A model generated the notes under the pieces. That model was given only the letters and a program-made list of their open reading frames with translations. It was not told the DNA's origin and did no database searches. Positions 1-9,772 of a DNA stretch of 64,000 nt are shown here, in pieces. The position numbers and the translations under genes are program-made. This stretch comes from Aedes albopictus (taxonomy: Eukaryota > Arthropoda > Insecta > Diptera > Culicidae), in assembly GCF_035046485.1 (NCBI RefSeq), contig NC_085137.1, forward strand, positions 252,114,733-252,178,732. Direction: 5' to 3'. Numbering within the stretch: the first letter of the stretch is position 1; every line of letters begins with the position of its first letter.

Positions 1-440
1 GTAGTGGCCGTGCGTTTGTAGTGCGGTGTTTGTCAGTAAGTACAAGTTTCTGGCTAGTGTCATTTCATCTATACTTAGTTATGGTGGCCCGGCTTAGGGC
101 CGAATGGTGGCAAGTGCTACATGTTGTGTAGACACGACTCCGTACAATCTTGTTCAAAAGATGTTCAAATGCAAGCTTGACGGGAATGCCTTTTCATTGG
201 TTATCGCCCAAATCGTCTAAGAGCTACAGAAGTGGTGATATGTGAATTCAAGAAGTGGCTACTTCAGGCGCAATGCAAGTGGGGGTTCAAGGTTTTAGAG
301 TCCTACTACACAAGTGTGTAGTCGATTGGAGGATATAATCATACCCTCTTCGTTGGCTGTTGGAGGTGGTCCTCAACCACACATTACTTGAGCCTCAGGT
401 GTCTGCTGAGCAGTTTGTTTTCTTCGATTCAGCTTTTTTT
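1..440 (+). pseudogene. R1-clade non-LTR retrotransposon, decayed 3' fragment
   Basis: This stretch follows, with many substitutions and deletions, the 3' part of the better preserved R1 copy at 1249-4371. Bases 20-110 match the stretch around 2950-3030 that encodes the post-RT region. Bases 190-240 match the end of the ORF near 3580-3630. The segment near 385-440 matches the 3' UTR and the T/A-rich end near 4320-4370. Reading frames are broken throughout, so no protein is expected. It is cut by the window edge on the left. Family assignment rests on the within-window alignment by eye. Confidence 0.75.
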
Positions 441-860
441 TTTAATTTCAGCCTTTCGTGGGTAACCCAATTTGCCGGAGACTGTTTTTCATTTTTTCAA
501 AAAGTCCTTGTCTAGACACAATGATGTTATGCCGTCCTCTGTGGAGCCACCATTCCCTGTTATGCTTAGAGACGATAAAAACAGATGTCGACTACAATCA
601 CTATACGTCTATTGCTCATGAAGATTATTGAACTTAATATCGACTGTATCGTAGAGATCGTGCGGAAGACCATAAGTATTCTGGTATGCTTCAAGACCCG
701 TTGAGTTGAGACCCGTTAGTTGGGCACGAAGGGAGCCCCTTGAGATCATCCTTCCTTAAAATAAGATTTGTGGAGGTCCCTTCTGGACCTTATCCTCCGC
801 AACCTGACAAATAACACTTGTTCAAAAAATCACAAAAATAATAACAAAACAAAATATCCG
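441..860. other. Unassigned spacer with a short repeat core
   Basis: No coding or RNA feature is visible. A roughly 20-bp core near 524-550 (GCCGTCCTCTGTGGAGCCAC) recurs at about 5453-5475 and more weakly near 59815, which suggests debris of a dispersed repeat. Confidence 0.4.
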
Positions 861-1248
861 GGTCCTTGCTGGAGTGAGGCATGGGTGTATACTAACACCG
901 CTACTGTTTCTCATCGTAATCGACGAGATCCTGGTACGTGCGATTGATCGTGAACCAAATCGTGAGTTGCTGTGGCAGCCCATTACCATTGAGCATCTGA
1001 ATGACTTCGAACTGGCTGACGACGTTGCTCTCTTAGCTCAATGGCGCTCTAGTAAGCACGATGATCTTGCCGATCACTCCTTGGCAGTATATCTTATCTT
1101 CAACGTCAACAAGACCAAGTCTTTGGATGTAAACACGGTCAACTCTTCCAGCTTTACTGTAGCTGGGCAAGCAGTCGAGAATGTTGAGTGCTTCCAATAT
1201 CTTGGGGGCCGATAGTGGTACCAAGATCGACATAGGTACACGGTTCAA
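861..1248 (+). pseudogene. Non-LTR reverse transcriptase fragment, 5' piece of an interrupted element
   Basis: The translation contains a block corresponding to RT motif B (VRHGCILTPLLFL), an ADDVALLAQ active-site block, and NKTKSLDVNT followed by ECFQYLG, a typical order in L2/RTE-like non-LTR RTs. The usual Y/F-ADD is read here as L-ADD. The element is 5' truncated: upstream of about 861 the similarity ends in A-rich sequence. A frameshift lies near 1205, because the following SGTKIDIG block is in another frame. The element is interrupted at 1248 by an R1 copy and resumes at 4372. Clade is uncertain. Confidence 0.75.
1238..1248. repeat. Target-site duplication, left copy (R1 insertion)
   Basis: ACACGGTTCAA here is repeated exactly at 4372-4382, on either side of the R1 copy. 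The host RT frame continues in sense across the two copies, which confirms it as the insertion duplication. Confidence 0.85.
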
Positions 1249-4200
1249 CGACTACACTCACAGCGACCACCTGGCGGTTCGCTACAGTATCGACTACAAT
1301 AACAGCAGACAGCGGATAGAAGAAGAGGCGGCTAGGCCAAGGCCAAGCCCTCGCAGGTGGAAGACATCATACTTCGACGAAGGGGTATTTAGGGAGGCGC
1401 TCCGCCGTGAGCGAAACTTAATCGGTTTAGACGGCGACGAGCTGGTAGCGGTGCTCTCACGTGCGTGTGATGCGACCATGCCTAGGCGAGTCCACCCTAG
1501 AAATGGGAGGCCACCGGCTTACTGGTGGACCGACGCGATTGCGGACCTGCGCCGCGCCTGCCTACGGGCTAGGCGGCGGATGCAGCGAGCACGATCAGAG
1601 GAAGAGCGAAACGAACGGCGGGTGGTGTTCGCCGCTGCAAAAGCCGCGCTTAAGACCGAGATAAGAGCAAGCAAAAAGGCCTGCTTTGAGGGTCTCTGTC
1701 AGAGTGCCAATACGAACCCGTGGGGTGACGCCTACAGGATCGTTATGGCCAAGACGAGAGGTGTGATGGCTCCTACAGAGCAATCTCCAGAGATGTTGGA
1801 GGGGATCATTGGAGGACTTTTTCCGCGTCATGATCCTAGTCCTTGGCCTCCTTTCGTAGGACAGCCGGGGACTGGGGCTGGCGATGAGGAGAGGGTCATC
1901 GATGTGGAACTTGCGGGGATAGCTAAGTCCCTTAGCGTAGGTAAGGCCCCAGGTCCGGACGGAGTTCCGAACCTGGCCTTAAAAGTAGCTATTGCAGAGG
2001 CTCCCGAGATGTTCAGGTCTGCTATGCAGAAATGCCTGGACGAGGGAGTTTTCCCAGAAGCTTGGAAGAGGCAGAGCCTGGTACTATTGCCAAAGGCGGG
2101 GAAACCACCCGGAGACCCGTCGGCATATAGACCAATATGCTTGATTGACACGGCGGGGAAGGTGCTCGAAAAGATCATCCTCAATAGAATGTTGCGGTTC
2201 ACCGAGGGCGAAAATGGTCTTTCGAGTAACCAGTACGGCTTCCGGAAGGGGAGGTCCACCGTAGACGCTATCTTGTCGGTTACAAAAACCGCCGAGAAAG
2301 CACTCGAGCCTAAGAGGAGGGGAATTCGCTTTTGCGCGGTAGTGACTCTGGATGTAAGGAATGCGTTTAATAGCGCCAGCTGGTCTGCTATTGCCGATGC
2401 GCTCTTGCGTCTGGGGATACCGGAGTACCTGTACAAGATTCTCGGAAGTTACTTTCAGAATCGTGTACTAGTCTACGACACGGAGGTAAGTCGGAAGTGC
2501 TTTCACATAACCTCAGGAGTCCCGCAAGGTTCCATCCTGGGTCCGGTGTTATGGAATGTCATGTACGACGAGGTGTTGAGGTTAGAGTACCCAGTGGGAG
2601 TGGTGATTGCCGGATTTGCCGACGACATTACGCTCGAAGTCTACGGTGAAACGATCGAGGAGGTAAAGTTGACTACCAACCACTCGATCAAGGTTGTGGA
2701 GGCGTGGATGCGGTCCAGGAAACTGGAGCTGGCTCACCACAAGACAGAGGTGACGGTTGTTAACAACCTGAAGTCGGAGCAGCAGACGGAGATCAGTGTA
2801 GGAGACTGTACTATCCTGTCAAAGCGCTCCGTCAAACACTTGGGCGTGATGATCGACGATAAGCTTACCTTCGGTAGCCACGTCGATTATGCCTGTAAAA
2901 GAGCCTCCACAGCTATTGCGGCACTGTCCCGGATGATGTCCAATAGCTCTGCGGTGTACGCCAGTAAGCGCAAGCTTCTGGCTAGTGTTGCTACATCCAT
3001 ACTTAGGTATGGCGGCCCGGCGTGGGGCACCGCGCTAAGTACTAAATGCTACCGACGGAAGCTGGAAAGTACTTACAGGCTTATGTGCCTGAGGGTTGCG
3101 AGCGCGTACCGTACCGTGTCACACGACGCTCTCTGCGTCATTACTGGTATGGTGCCTATCAGCATTCTTATCAGTGAGGACATGGAGTGCTTCGAAATGC
3201 GCGGCACAAGAGGCATACGCAGGACTGTCAGGATGGCCTCTATGGTCAAATGGCAGCGCGGGTGGGACAGTTCCACCAAAGGAAGGTGGACCTATAGGTT
3301 GATACCGAGGGTAGATAGTTGGATTAATAGGCGCCATGGGGAAGTCACATTCCACCTGACACAGGTCCTTACAGGTTGCTTCCGACAGTATCTACACCGT
3401 TTCGGGCATGCGGATTCTCCCGAATGCCCAGTGTGCAATGGTTTAGAGGAAACGGCGGAACACGTTTTGTTCGTGTGCCCGCGTTTTCGCACAATGCGTG
3501 ACCGCATGCTTGCCACATGCGGGGAGGACACAACTCCGGACAACTTGGTCCAGAGGATGTGTAGGGATGAGTTTGGCTGGAACGCCGTTTCAACGGCTAT
3601 TACCCACATCGTCTGGGAGCTACAGAGGAGGTGGCGCGTGGACTCGGAGAATGGCTAGTCCAGATGCAGTACAAGAGGTGGTCCAGGGGTTCGGAGTCGG
3701 CTTTGTAGGTCATACCGGTGCCCTGCGGTCGAGATCGACCCTTACAACGATTAAGTGGCCGCGGAGAGGAAGTCCCGGTAGTGGTGCTGTCGTGGCGTCG
3801 GTCTACTGGGTTGGATCCGAGCCCGCGGTTGGAAAGGGGTCCCCGGCAAGGGTCGGGGTAGGTGAGATCCTGCTGTCTGCAACCTACGGGTGCATCTGAT
3901 AGGGTCTGAAGGGTAGTGATACCCTTCCTTACGGGCAGGTCAGATCGGGTTGCACGTGGGCATCAGATCTTGATGTCCGCTCAGCAGTAGGGCGCGGGCG
4001 GGGTTGACCCTGCCCGCCTTCCGAGGACAAAGGGAGTGGCGAGGACCACTCGGGAAACTGACTAAGCGCCAGCATGCTACCGTGATGGACTCTCCAAAGC
4101 GAGTCATCGATGTTCGTTGCTGCAGGCTACGCAGCTAACCTTGTGGGTGCGATGTGCACTAGCCCCTCTCTGAAGCAATACCTTCTTGGTGGTTCCGGAG

Positions 4201-4371
4201 AGACGTAGGGTTTGGCGACCATAGGAATGGTTTAGTGGGTACGAGGAGAGAGTAGTCCTGGATTTTACTTTTGTTGTAGAAGACGGCCTGTCAGACCTAC
4301 ACTACCCTAACCTTCTGTTAGGGTGTCTGTTGAGCAGATTATCCCCCTATGGTTTAGAAGGAAAAAAAAAA
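1249..4371 (+). mobile_element. 5'-truncated R1-clade non-LTR retrotransposon
   Basis: The insertion is 3,123 bp, bounded by an 11-bp direct repeat and ending in an A-run at 4362-4371, as expected of target-primed reverse transcription. It begins inside the end of the endonuclease domain (THSDHLAVRYS), so ORF1 and most of the endonuclease are missing. One long ORF covers RT and the C-terminal zinc region. About 710 bp of GC-richer 3' UTR follow. The clade call rests on RT blocks and the C-terminal CX2C...HX4C motif without RNase H. Related decayed copies lie at 1-440, 16190-27262, 36650-36890 and 40010-41390. Confidence 0.88.
1250..3658 (+). CDS. R1-type ORF2, partial: endonuclease tail, reverse transcriptase, C-terminal zinc motif
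   Basis: This ORF encodes the enzyme that copies element RNA into a nicked chromosomal target. Counting from the ATG at 1181, residues 1-22 belong to the interrupted neighbour and are read through the junction; element sequence starts near residue 24. Blocks in order are SDHLAVRYS (end of the AP-like endonuclease), GKAPGPDG near 254, YRPICL near 315, NQYGFRKGRSTVDA near 350, LDVRNAFN near 388, SGVPQGSILGP near 446, catalytic FADD near 480, HLGVMIDD near 553, and CPVCNGLEETAEHVLFVC near 749. The frame is open to a TAG at 3656-3658. No native start or promoter survives, so translation of a functional protein is unlikely, though the RT core looks intact. Confidence 0.88.
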   Translation, partial: DYTHSDHLAVRYSIDYNNSRQRIEEEAARPRPSPRRWKTSYFDEGVFREALRRERNLIGLDGDELVAVLSRACDATMPRRVHPRNGRPPAYWWTDAIADLRRACLRARRRMQRARSEEERNERRVVFAAAKAALKTEIRASKKACFEGLCQSANTNPWGDAYRIVMAKTRGVMAPTEQSPEMLEGIIGGLFPRHDPSPWPPFVGQPGTGAGDEERVIDVELAGIAKSLSVGKAPGPDGVPNLALKVAIAEAPEMFRSAMQKCLDEGVFPEAWKRQSLVLLPKAGKPPGDPSAYRPICLIDTAGKVLEKIILNRMLRFTEGENGLSSNQYGFRKGRSTVDAILSVTKTAEKALEPKRRGIRFCAVVTLDVRNAFNSASWSAIADALLRLGIPEYLYKILGSYFQNRVLVYDTEVSRKCFHITSGVPQGSILGPVLWNVMYDEVLRLEYPVGVVIAGFADDITLEVYGETIEEVKLTTNHSIKVVEAWMRSRKLELAHHKTEVTVVNNLKSEQQTEISVGDCTILSKRSVKHLGVMIDDKLTFGSHVDYACKRASTAIAALSRMMSNSSAVYASKRKLLASVATSILRYGGPAWGTALSTKCYRRKLESTYRLMCLRVASAYRTVSHDALCVITGMVPISILISEDMECFEMRGTRGIRRTVRMASMVKWQRGWDSSTKGRWTYRLIPRVDSWINRRHGEVTFHLTQVLTGCFRQYLHRFGHADSPECPVCNGLEETAEHVLFVCPRFRTMRDRMLATCGEDTTPDNLVQRMCRDEFGWNAVSTAITHIVWELQRRWRVDSENG

Positions 4372-4382
4372 ACACGGTTCAA
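4372..4382. repeat. Target-site duplication, right copy (R1 insertion)
   Basis: Exact match to 1238-1248, immediately after the R1 A-tail. Confidence 0.85.
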
Positions 4383-4446
4383 GATGGCGAGGGCTGCTTT
4401 TGCGAGTTTAAGGAATGTACGGAAAAACAACCAGATTAATGGACGC

Positions 4447-4829
4447 ACACGGAAAATCCAAACTACCTAATTTTTGGGTCGATTTTACTCAAAATTGAGT
4501 ATATCGAATAAACTCGTTACCCAAAATTAGGTTGTTTTCCCTCTCTGGCTCACCGATGTTGTCAAAAACAAACAGAGATGAATCTACCCAAAGGGGGTCC
4601 TTGACTCCAATAAGCCAATTTTGGGTAAATGTCGGTTTATTCAAAATTGAGTTGAATGAGGGGGGTCTTCGGTTGAATTTACCTACTCTTGAGTATATTT
4701 TTTAGCTGGGGGTAAAGGCAATCTACCTAGCGTGAGTTTAATCGATTTACTCAAATTTTGGCTTATTGGGCCGTACTGTGGAATTGCGTCAAAAGAACTC
4801 AATTTTGGGTAGTTTGGCGGTTCCATGCA
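4447..4829. mobile_element. MITE with CCAAACTACC terminal inverted repeats
   Basis: The left end reads GGAAAATCCAAACTACC, and the reverse complement of the right end reads GGAACCGCCAAACTACC. The interior has several copies of CTCAAAATTGAGT and CCCAAAATTAGG type words. It has no ORF and interrupts the post-RT region of the surrounding non-LTR element, which shows it is a later insertion. The exact ends and TSD are unclear because both flanks carry GCAC. A terminal fragment of the same family lies near 39360-39392 in reverse orientation. Confidence 0.65.
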
Positions 4830-5284
4830 CCAAAATCTGTATTTTTATCTCGAACGTAAAATCTGTGCTGCTGTACGCCAGTGAAACTTGGTGTGTATCA
4901 GTGGAGAACACTCAACGGCTGCAGGTCTTCATCATTAGATGCCTGCGGTATATAATTCGTGGTGGCCTTACAATTGGATCTCCAACGTGGTGTTTCATCT
5001 TCGTTGCAGATAGTGACAGAAATTCGGGAGAGAAAGTGGAGGTGGGTCGGACACACTCTAAATCTGCAAGCAAGCGTTAAATTGAAACCCGGCAGGACAT
5101 CACAGTAGAGGCAGACCCAGGGGCTTATGGTGATGTAGTTTCAAAAAGGAAATAAAGAAAGTCAGAACAGATGTTGGATTCGACCTTGACTTGTGGCGGA
5201 GAATCGCCCAGAATAGAGATCTTTCAATTTGGCCCTTTGCACTATCATGGGCGCTCTGAACTAAGAGTAAGTAAGCAAGCATAA

Positions 5285-6559
5285 CGCATTCCCATTGATG
5301 TATGGTGATAGCTTGTAGATTGAGATAGTCTTCTCAATCTGTTTCTTGGGTTTCACATACTTGTGTGCCAGGATAGCCCCTTTTCGAGGTAAGTTGCTGG
5401 ATATTATTTTCCGCTTTTTGCAACTCCTCCTTCTCCAGATGGCCAGCTATTGTTCCGTCCTCTATGGAGCCACCATCCTCCTCATGTAGCAGTAAACATG
5501 GCCGTAATTATTCGTTTCTCATGAGTAGTGCCAGCGAAGATCTTTTCCGCCACTACGCATTCGGTAGATGTAAGAAGCTTGGTCCTCGAAACCAACGGAA
5601 TCCAACATTGATGAGCTTTTCCTCAACTTGAAAACTGTACCAGCTACGTTTTATTGAGAATATGCAATAACTGGTCGATGCTTACAGTGCTGTGATTGAA
5701 ACTTTTTTTTTCATTATTGTTCCCAAAAGTATTCCGAAAGGCTCCAGGCGTTAAACTGATAATTCTTTTAGTAGATCAGACCAACCTTTGGTCATCATAA
5801 AGCTGATAAAGTTTTATAAAAAGTGAAAGAATCTAAGCTCAACTGTGCAGCAAGATCCTCTGAAAGCTCAGGGTTTGGATGTGGCCATATAAGCCAGCCA
5901 TACCTTATAAAAGCGATTGCAACGGAAGTTTACATGAGAATACGAACCGAAACCAATCAATGGCAACCTCATCACGATTGTGCGCTTTGCTTTTGTTCTG
6001 ATCTGGGGATATTTGCACGAGCATCAAACAGTGGGAAAGGGCGACATACCTGGAAAGAGAAGAAAAATGTATAGGATAAGTTATGGTTTTGAGAAATGTC
6101 CAGATGGTGGCGGGAATGGGTTAGACAGTATTACGTAGTAATGTCTAAATAATTCTCTGTGGTCCTCACAAAGTCCTGACAAAGACCGCCAGCTAAGAGT
6201 TGTGTGCTTAGCTGGTAGTGCAGCCTGGACACTGTTGTCCTTCTGACTTTAGCTAGATTGAAGAGGTCTGTTCACAAAGGAGGTACGGCTCAAACAGCGT
6301 TTGTTCTGGCATCCAGCGGCTGAGTATGAAATGCTCTTTCACCGAAAGCTATGCCTAAGGTGGCACTCCCACCACGATGGATAGGGGACCTTAGATCAAC
6401 AATCTATTGTTTTCGAAACCCAAAAACCGTTACAGAACCGAAAATGAAAGATTACGATCTGATTCAACGGCAATGAGTTTTAGCGCGAAACAACGGACAA
6501 GAATTGGAACTGGACTAGTTCATCGCGGAGCCCATGATTTTACTTCTCTTCCTAAGGTA
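5285..6559. other. Unassigned, no gene recognised
   Basis: ORFs are short and have no motif I recognise. The segment 6180-6385 is GC-richer than its flanks and may be debris of a retroelement untranslated region, but I cannot assign it. Bases 5455-5475 share the short core noted near 530. Confidence 0.4.
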
Positions 6560-7039
6560 CCCGAGCAGAAGGGAATACCTTTCAAATACCATGCAAAGAA
6601 CAGCCTGTGCTCTAATACCTTTAATCGTTATTATTATATTATTTTTCAAAATGTTATGAGAACATCACAATAACAATTGGAGGAATTTGAGCAGATTTAG
6701 GTATTGATGAGGTATTTGTTGGTTTAACAGTGAAATAACTGAAGAATGTGTTTTGCTATTACATCAACAACAAATGAGCAACTTAATAATAAAAAATGTT
6801 ATTACTTTGTTATTCAATACCTTTTGGATAACAAATGCAGCACTCAAAATTTTAGGTATGCATTCATTATTGAAGTAATAATACTTGTTATTATCTAGGT
6901 GTTATTCAGACAAAATTATGGTATTTGTTTTTGTTATTTTGCCTCTTATGTCCACCTAATAAAGGGCATATCAAAGTATGATAGTATTTAACATTGATAC
7001 CATGATATGTTATTCAGTAGCTATTCTCTTCTGCTCGGG
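6560..7039. mobile_element. MITE with CCCGAGCAGAAG termini, copy A
   Basis: The left end is CCCGAGCAGAAGGGAATA, and the reverse complement of the right end is CCCGAGCAGAAGAGAATA. The element is flanked on both sides by TA. It is 480 bp, AT-rich, full of GTTATT/AATAAC and AATACC words, and has no coding capacity. Two further members lie at 39597-39998 and 40122-40949. Confidence 0.75.
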
Positions 7040-8884
7040 TAGAACTCACCTTTTTGTCAGTATTTCGGAAGTGGGATTCGATTCTAGGTCCGATGCGCAT
7101 AAATCACATGATCACAGCAAGTCCGCTCCACTTCCGCAAAATAAAGTTAGTCGAGTCTATAATCGCGCATGAATAAACTCTACAAAGACTTCAAACAACG
7201 GACAGAAACAGGCTCTGTCCCAGTTGGGGCGTCACACCAAGATGAAAAATCAAGCAAGTCAAGTTTTATTTACTGATATTGTGCGCCATTCCCTTCTGTT
7301 TGCAAAATGACCAATAGAGCAATGACCGAAAAGGGGTTGCACAAGTGTCGATGATACAGTCATTAAATCCTAGCCCAAAAGTGTCGTCCCCTTCACCGCA
7401 CGGAATGACACTTTTATTAGTGTGTCACTTCGAGAGGGCTGGAAAGGGAGCAGATAACTTCCCGCTGACAGAAGCCGTTTTTTTTTTCTTTCTGCTGTCA
7501 GGTTCACAACTGTGTTTCGACATTGCCGTCGCTGCCGCCGCCGCCGCCCTAAAATGAGAATGCGTGAAATGAGCGAAAAATAAACTGTTTGCTCAAGACG
7601 ATAATAAATTTGAAAACGGACGAGGGTTTATCGTTGCTGATTTAGCCGCGACCGACGACGGAAGGCGCAAAAACGCGATGTTATTTTTTAGGACTGCGAT
7701 ATTTCATACTTTCGGTGGCAGTTTGGGTAAACTTGATGATTTGGATTATTTTGATAAAGGTGGATGAGGACTGAGAGTTGGGTAAGTCGGTATATCATAG
7801 TCCCTTTTTGCAACTAAACTGATATTTTTTGGAGGAAAAAGACTCAATTTGGTCTGAAATTGGATGATAGTTGATTATTTTCAACAAATATGCAAGCCGA
7901 TATAACGTAAAGATCTCCAACCACTCAAATGGGTTTCCAAGGCCATTATTATTTCCAATTTTCTACCCACAGTTTATATCCATTACTCCCACAGGACACA
8001 GCAAACAAATGAATTTCAATGTTTTACAAAACAACTGGCAAGATCCCAGCATCATCGACGCCTTATGTCCACAAAAAGACTCACTCGCACTCGTCGTCCG
8101 TCTCGTCAACTGCTGCTATAAGGAGTTTGTTTGCCTTCCACGCGCAGACCCTTCGATAGGGGTAATTAATGTAATTGTGTACGATTGAATGCATAACTTG
8201 CGAGATGGTACGGCCCGGTTAGTGGGATAAAAAGCATTGCAGAGAAAGGGGAACCAACTTGCTGACTGTGGCTGTAAAATTCATTCAACCAACTCCTATA
8301 TGCTGTCTGTAGAGAGGGGGAGAATCGTCCGCGACCAGATGCACGCGATTATCCTTTTCCCATGGGGTGTGTTTTGTGTGCGTGCGTGCTTTCATGCCGG
8401 GTTTTCTCCGATTCAGGGAAATTTCTGCTTTTCTGTGGGCTTTATATGGGGGTCGTTTCTAAATTTGCCTAATGGATTGCAAGAATTTGATATAAAATCT
8501 TGTTCCTATTGTCAATTTAGAAAGAATCGTCTCGTACAATTTTAAATTTCATTACATTCTTTTGTTAACTTGATACTTGAAAGGGCACATTGCAGATTTT
8601 CACGCTCGCTAGAATATTTTGCTAAACTGTTCAACGTCATCTACGACAACGGCCAACTCACAGGCGCATTCAACGTATGTAGCTGCCAAAGTTGAGATTG
8701 TCATTGATTATGACACCCAGCTGCTTCAGCGTACGTTGAGTGTCGTAGACCCGCTCATGATCATCACCGCTCGTTGTTCGTGCTTGTGGTTTAGAAAATG
8801 TTGAGAAAAAAGAAAGCAACTCGCAATCCCGAACGAAACAACGCGATGACCAACAAAACTGAGGCAGTCAAGAAATGCACTTTC
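7040..8884. other. Unassigned, no gene recognised
   Basis: ORFs here are short and unrecognised. A (GCC)n-like run lies near 7527-7550, just after a T-run at 7478-7490. Nothing else is assignable. Confidence 0.4.
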
Positions 8885-9296
8885 CGCATAGTGCCTTGCA
8901 GAAGGCATTAGGCAAAAACGTGCACGTAAGAGACCTAACGGCGGAGGTGACTCTCCAGTGTTGAAACCTGGACGAGATCACCGACGCAGAGGAGCTCGCA
9001 TTCGCGCTTAAGCAGCAGTGCGTGGTAAAAGTACAAACTGAGTCGATCCGCCTGTGAAAGGGTCCAGCAGACACGCAGATCGTCACGATCAAGCTCCCTG
9101 TATGATAGTTAAGACTACAGACGGCAAGATCAGAGTAGGCTAGTCAGTAGTGTGGCACTCAGCATCTGTGAGCCGCCAAAGGCGTACTTCAAGTGTTTTA
9201 AGCAATGACACAAGTCGTAGGCGCTTAAAGGCCCGACAGAAGCAACTCTGCAGGAAGTGCGGAGTGGAAAACCATGTCGCCAGGAAGTGCCACTAG
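8885..9296 (+). pseudogene. R1-type ORF1 (gag-like) remnant with zinc knuckles
   Basis: From 8892 the translation reads ALGKNVHVRDLTAEVTLQC, then after one stop NLDEITDAEELAFALKQQC. This is the block that precedes the nucleic-acid-binding region in R1-type ORF1 proteins. At 9190-9293 a broken CX2C-type knuckle is followed by CRKCGVENHVARKCH, an intact CX2CX4HX4C knuckle. ORF1 proteins bind element RNA. Several stops and frameshifts make this copy non-functional. The similarity ends where the 24-bp satellite begins, so the satellite may have expanded at, or been captured by, the element end. Confidence 0.68.
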
Positions 9297-9299
9297 CAC

Positions 9300-9772
9300 C
9301 AAAATGCCAAATCCTCCAGAAATTATTTCGCGGATTCCACCAGAAATTGCTTCGAGAATTTCTCCAAGAATTTCTTCGAGGATTCCTCCAGAAATTCTTC
9401 GGGGATTTCTTCAGTAATTCCTTCGGAGATTTCTTCAGGAATTCCTGCAGGAATTTGTTCGGAGATTCTTCCAGGGATTTCCTTGACGAATTCCTCAAAA
9501 AATGTTTCGGAGATTCCTCCAGGAATTGCTTCGGAGATTCCACCAGGAATTGCTTCGGGGACTCCTGCAGGAATTCTTTGGAGATTCCTCCATGAATTTC
9601 TTTTGGGTTTCCTCCAGAAATTTCTTTGGGGATTCCTCCAGAACTTTCTTTAAGGATTCTTCCAGGAATTTCATCGGAAATTCATCCAGGATTTTTTTTC
9701 GGGGGTTCTATCAGGTTTTTTTTACGGAGGTTCTACCAGGAATTGCTTCGAGCATTCCTCCAGGAATTGAAT
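9300..9772 (-). repeat. 24-bp satellite array 1, left arm
   Basis: Imperfect tandem copies of a 24-bp unit are built of two 12-bp halves, roughly TTCCTCCAGGAA and TTCCTTCGGAGA on the + strand. The orientation is opposite to that of the arm that follows. Degeneration rises towards 9690-9760. Confidence 0.9.

Larger units (their letters stand above)
4372..5284 (+). pseudogene. Non-LTR retrotransposon, 3' piece of the interrupted element
   Basis: This continues the element seen at 861-1248. The first codons read MARAAFASLRN and KNNQI, then a MITE intervenes. After it, NVKSVLLYASETWCVSVEN and LQVFIIRCLRYIIR appear, followed by degraded WVGHTL-like and RGRPRG-like blocks and WRRIAQNRD near 5195. 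These are the usual post-RT order of this element type. The 3' end is marked by short AAGT/AAGC tandem words near 5262-5280. Frameshifts and stops make it non-functional. Confidence 0.75.

Noticed and set aside
1181..1249. The ATG at 1181 as the true start of the R1 protein
   Set aside because: Bases before 1249 belong to the interrupted host element, as shown by the TSD and by the host frame.
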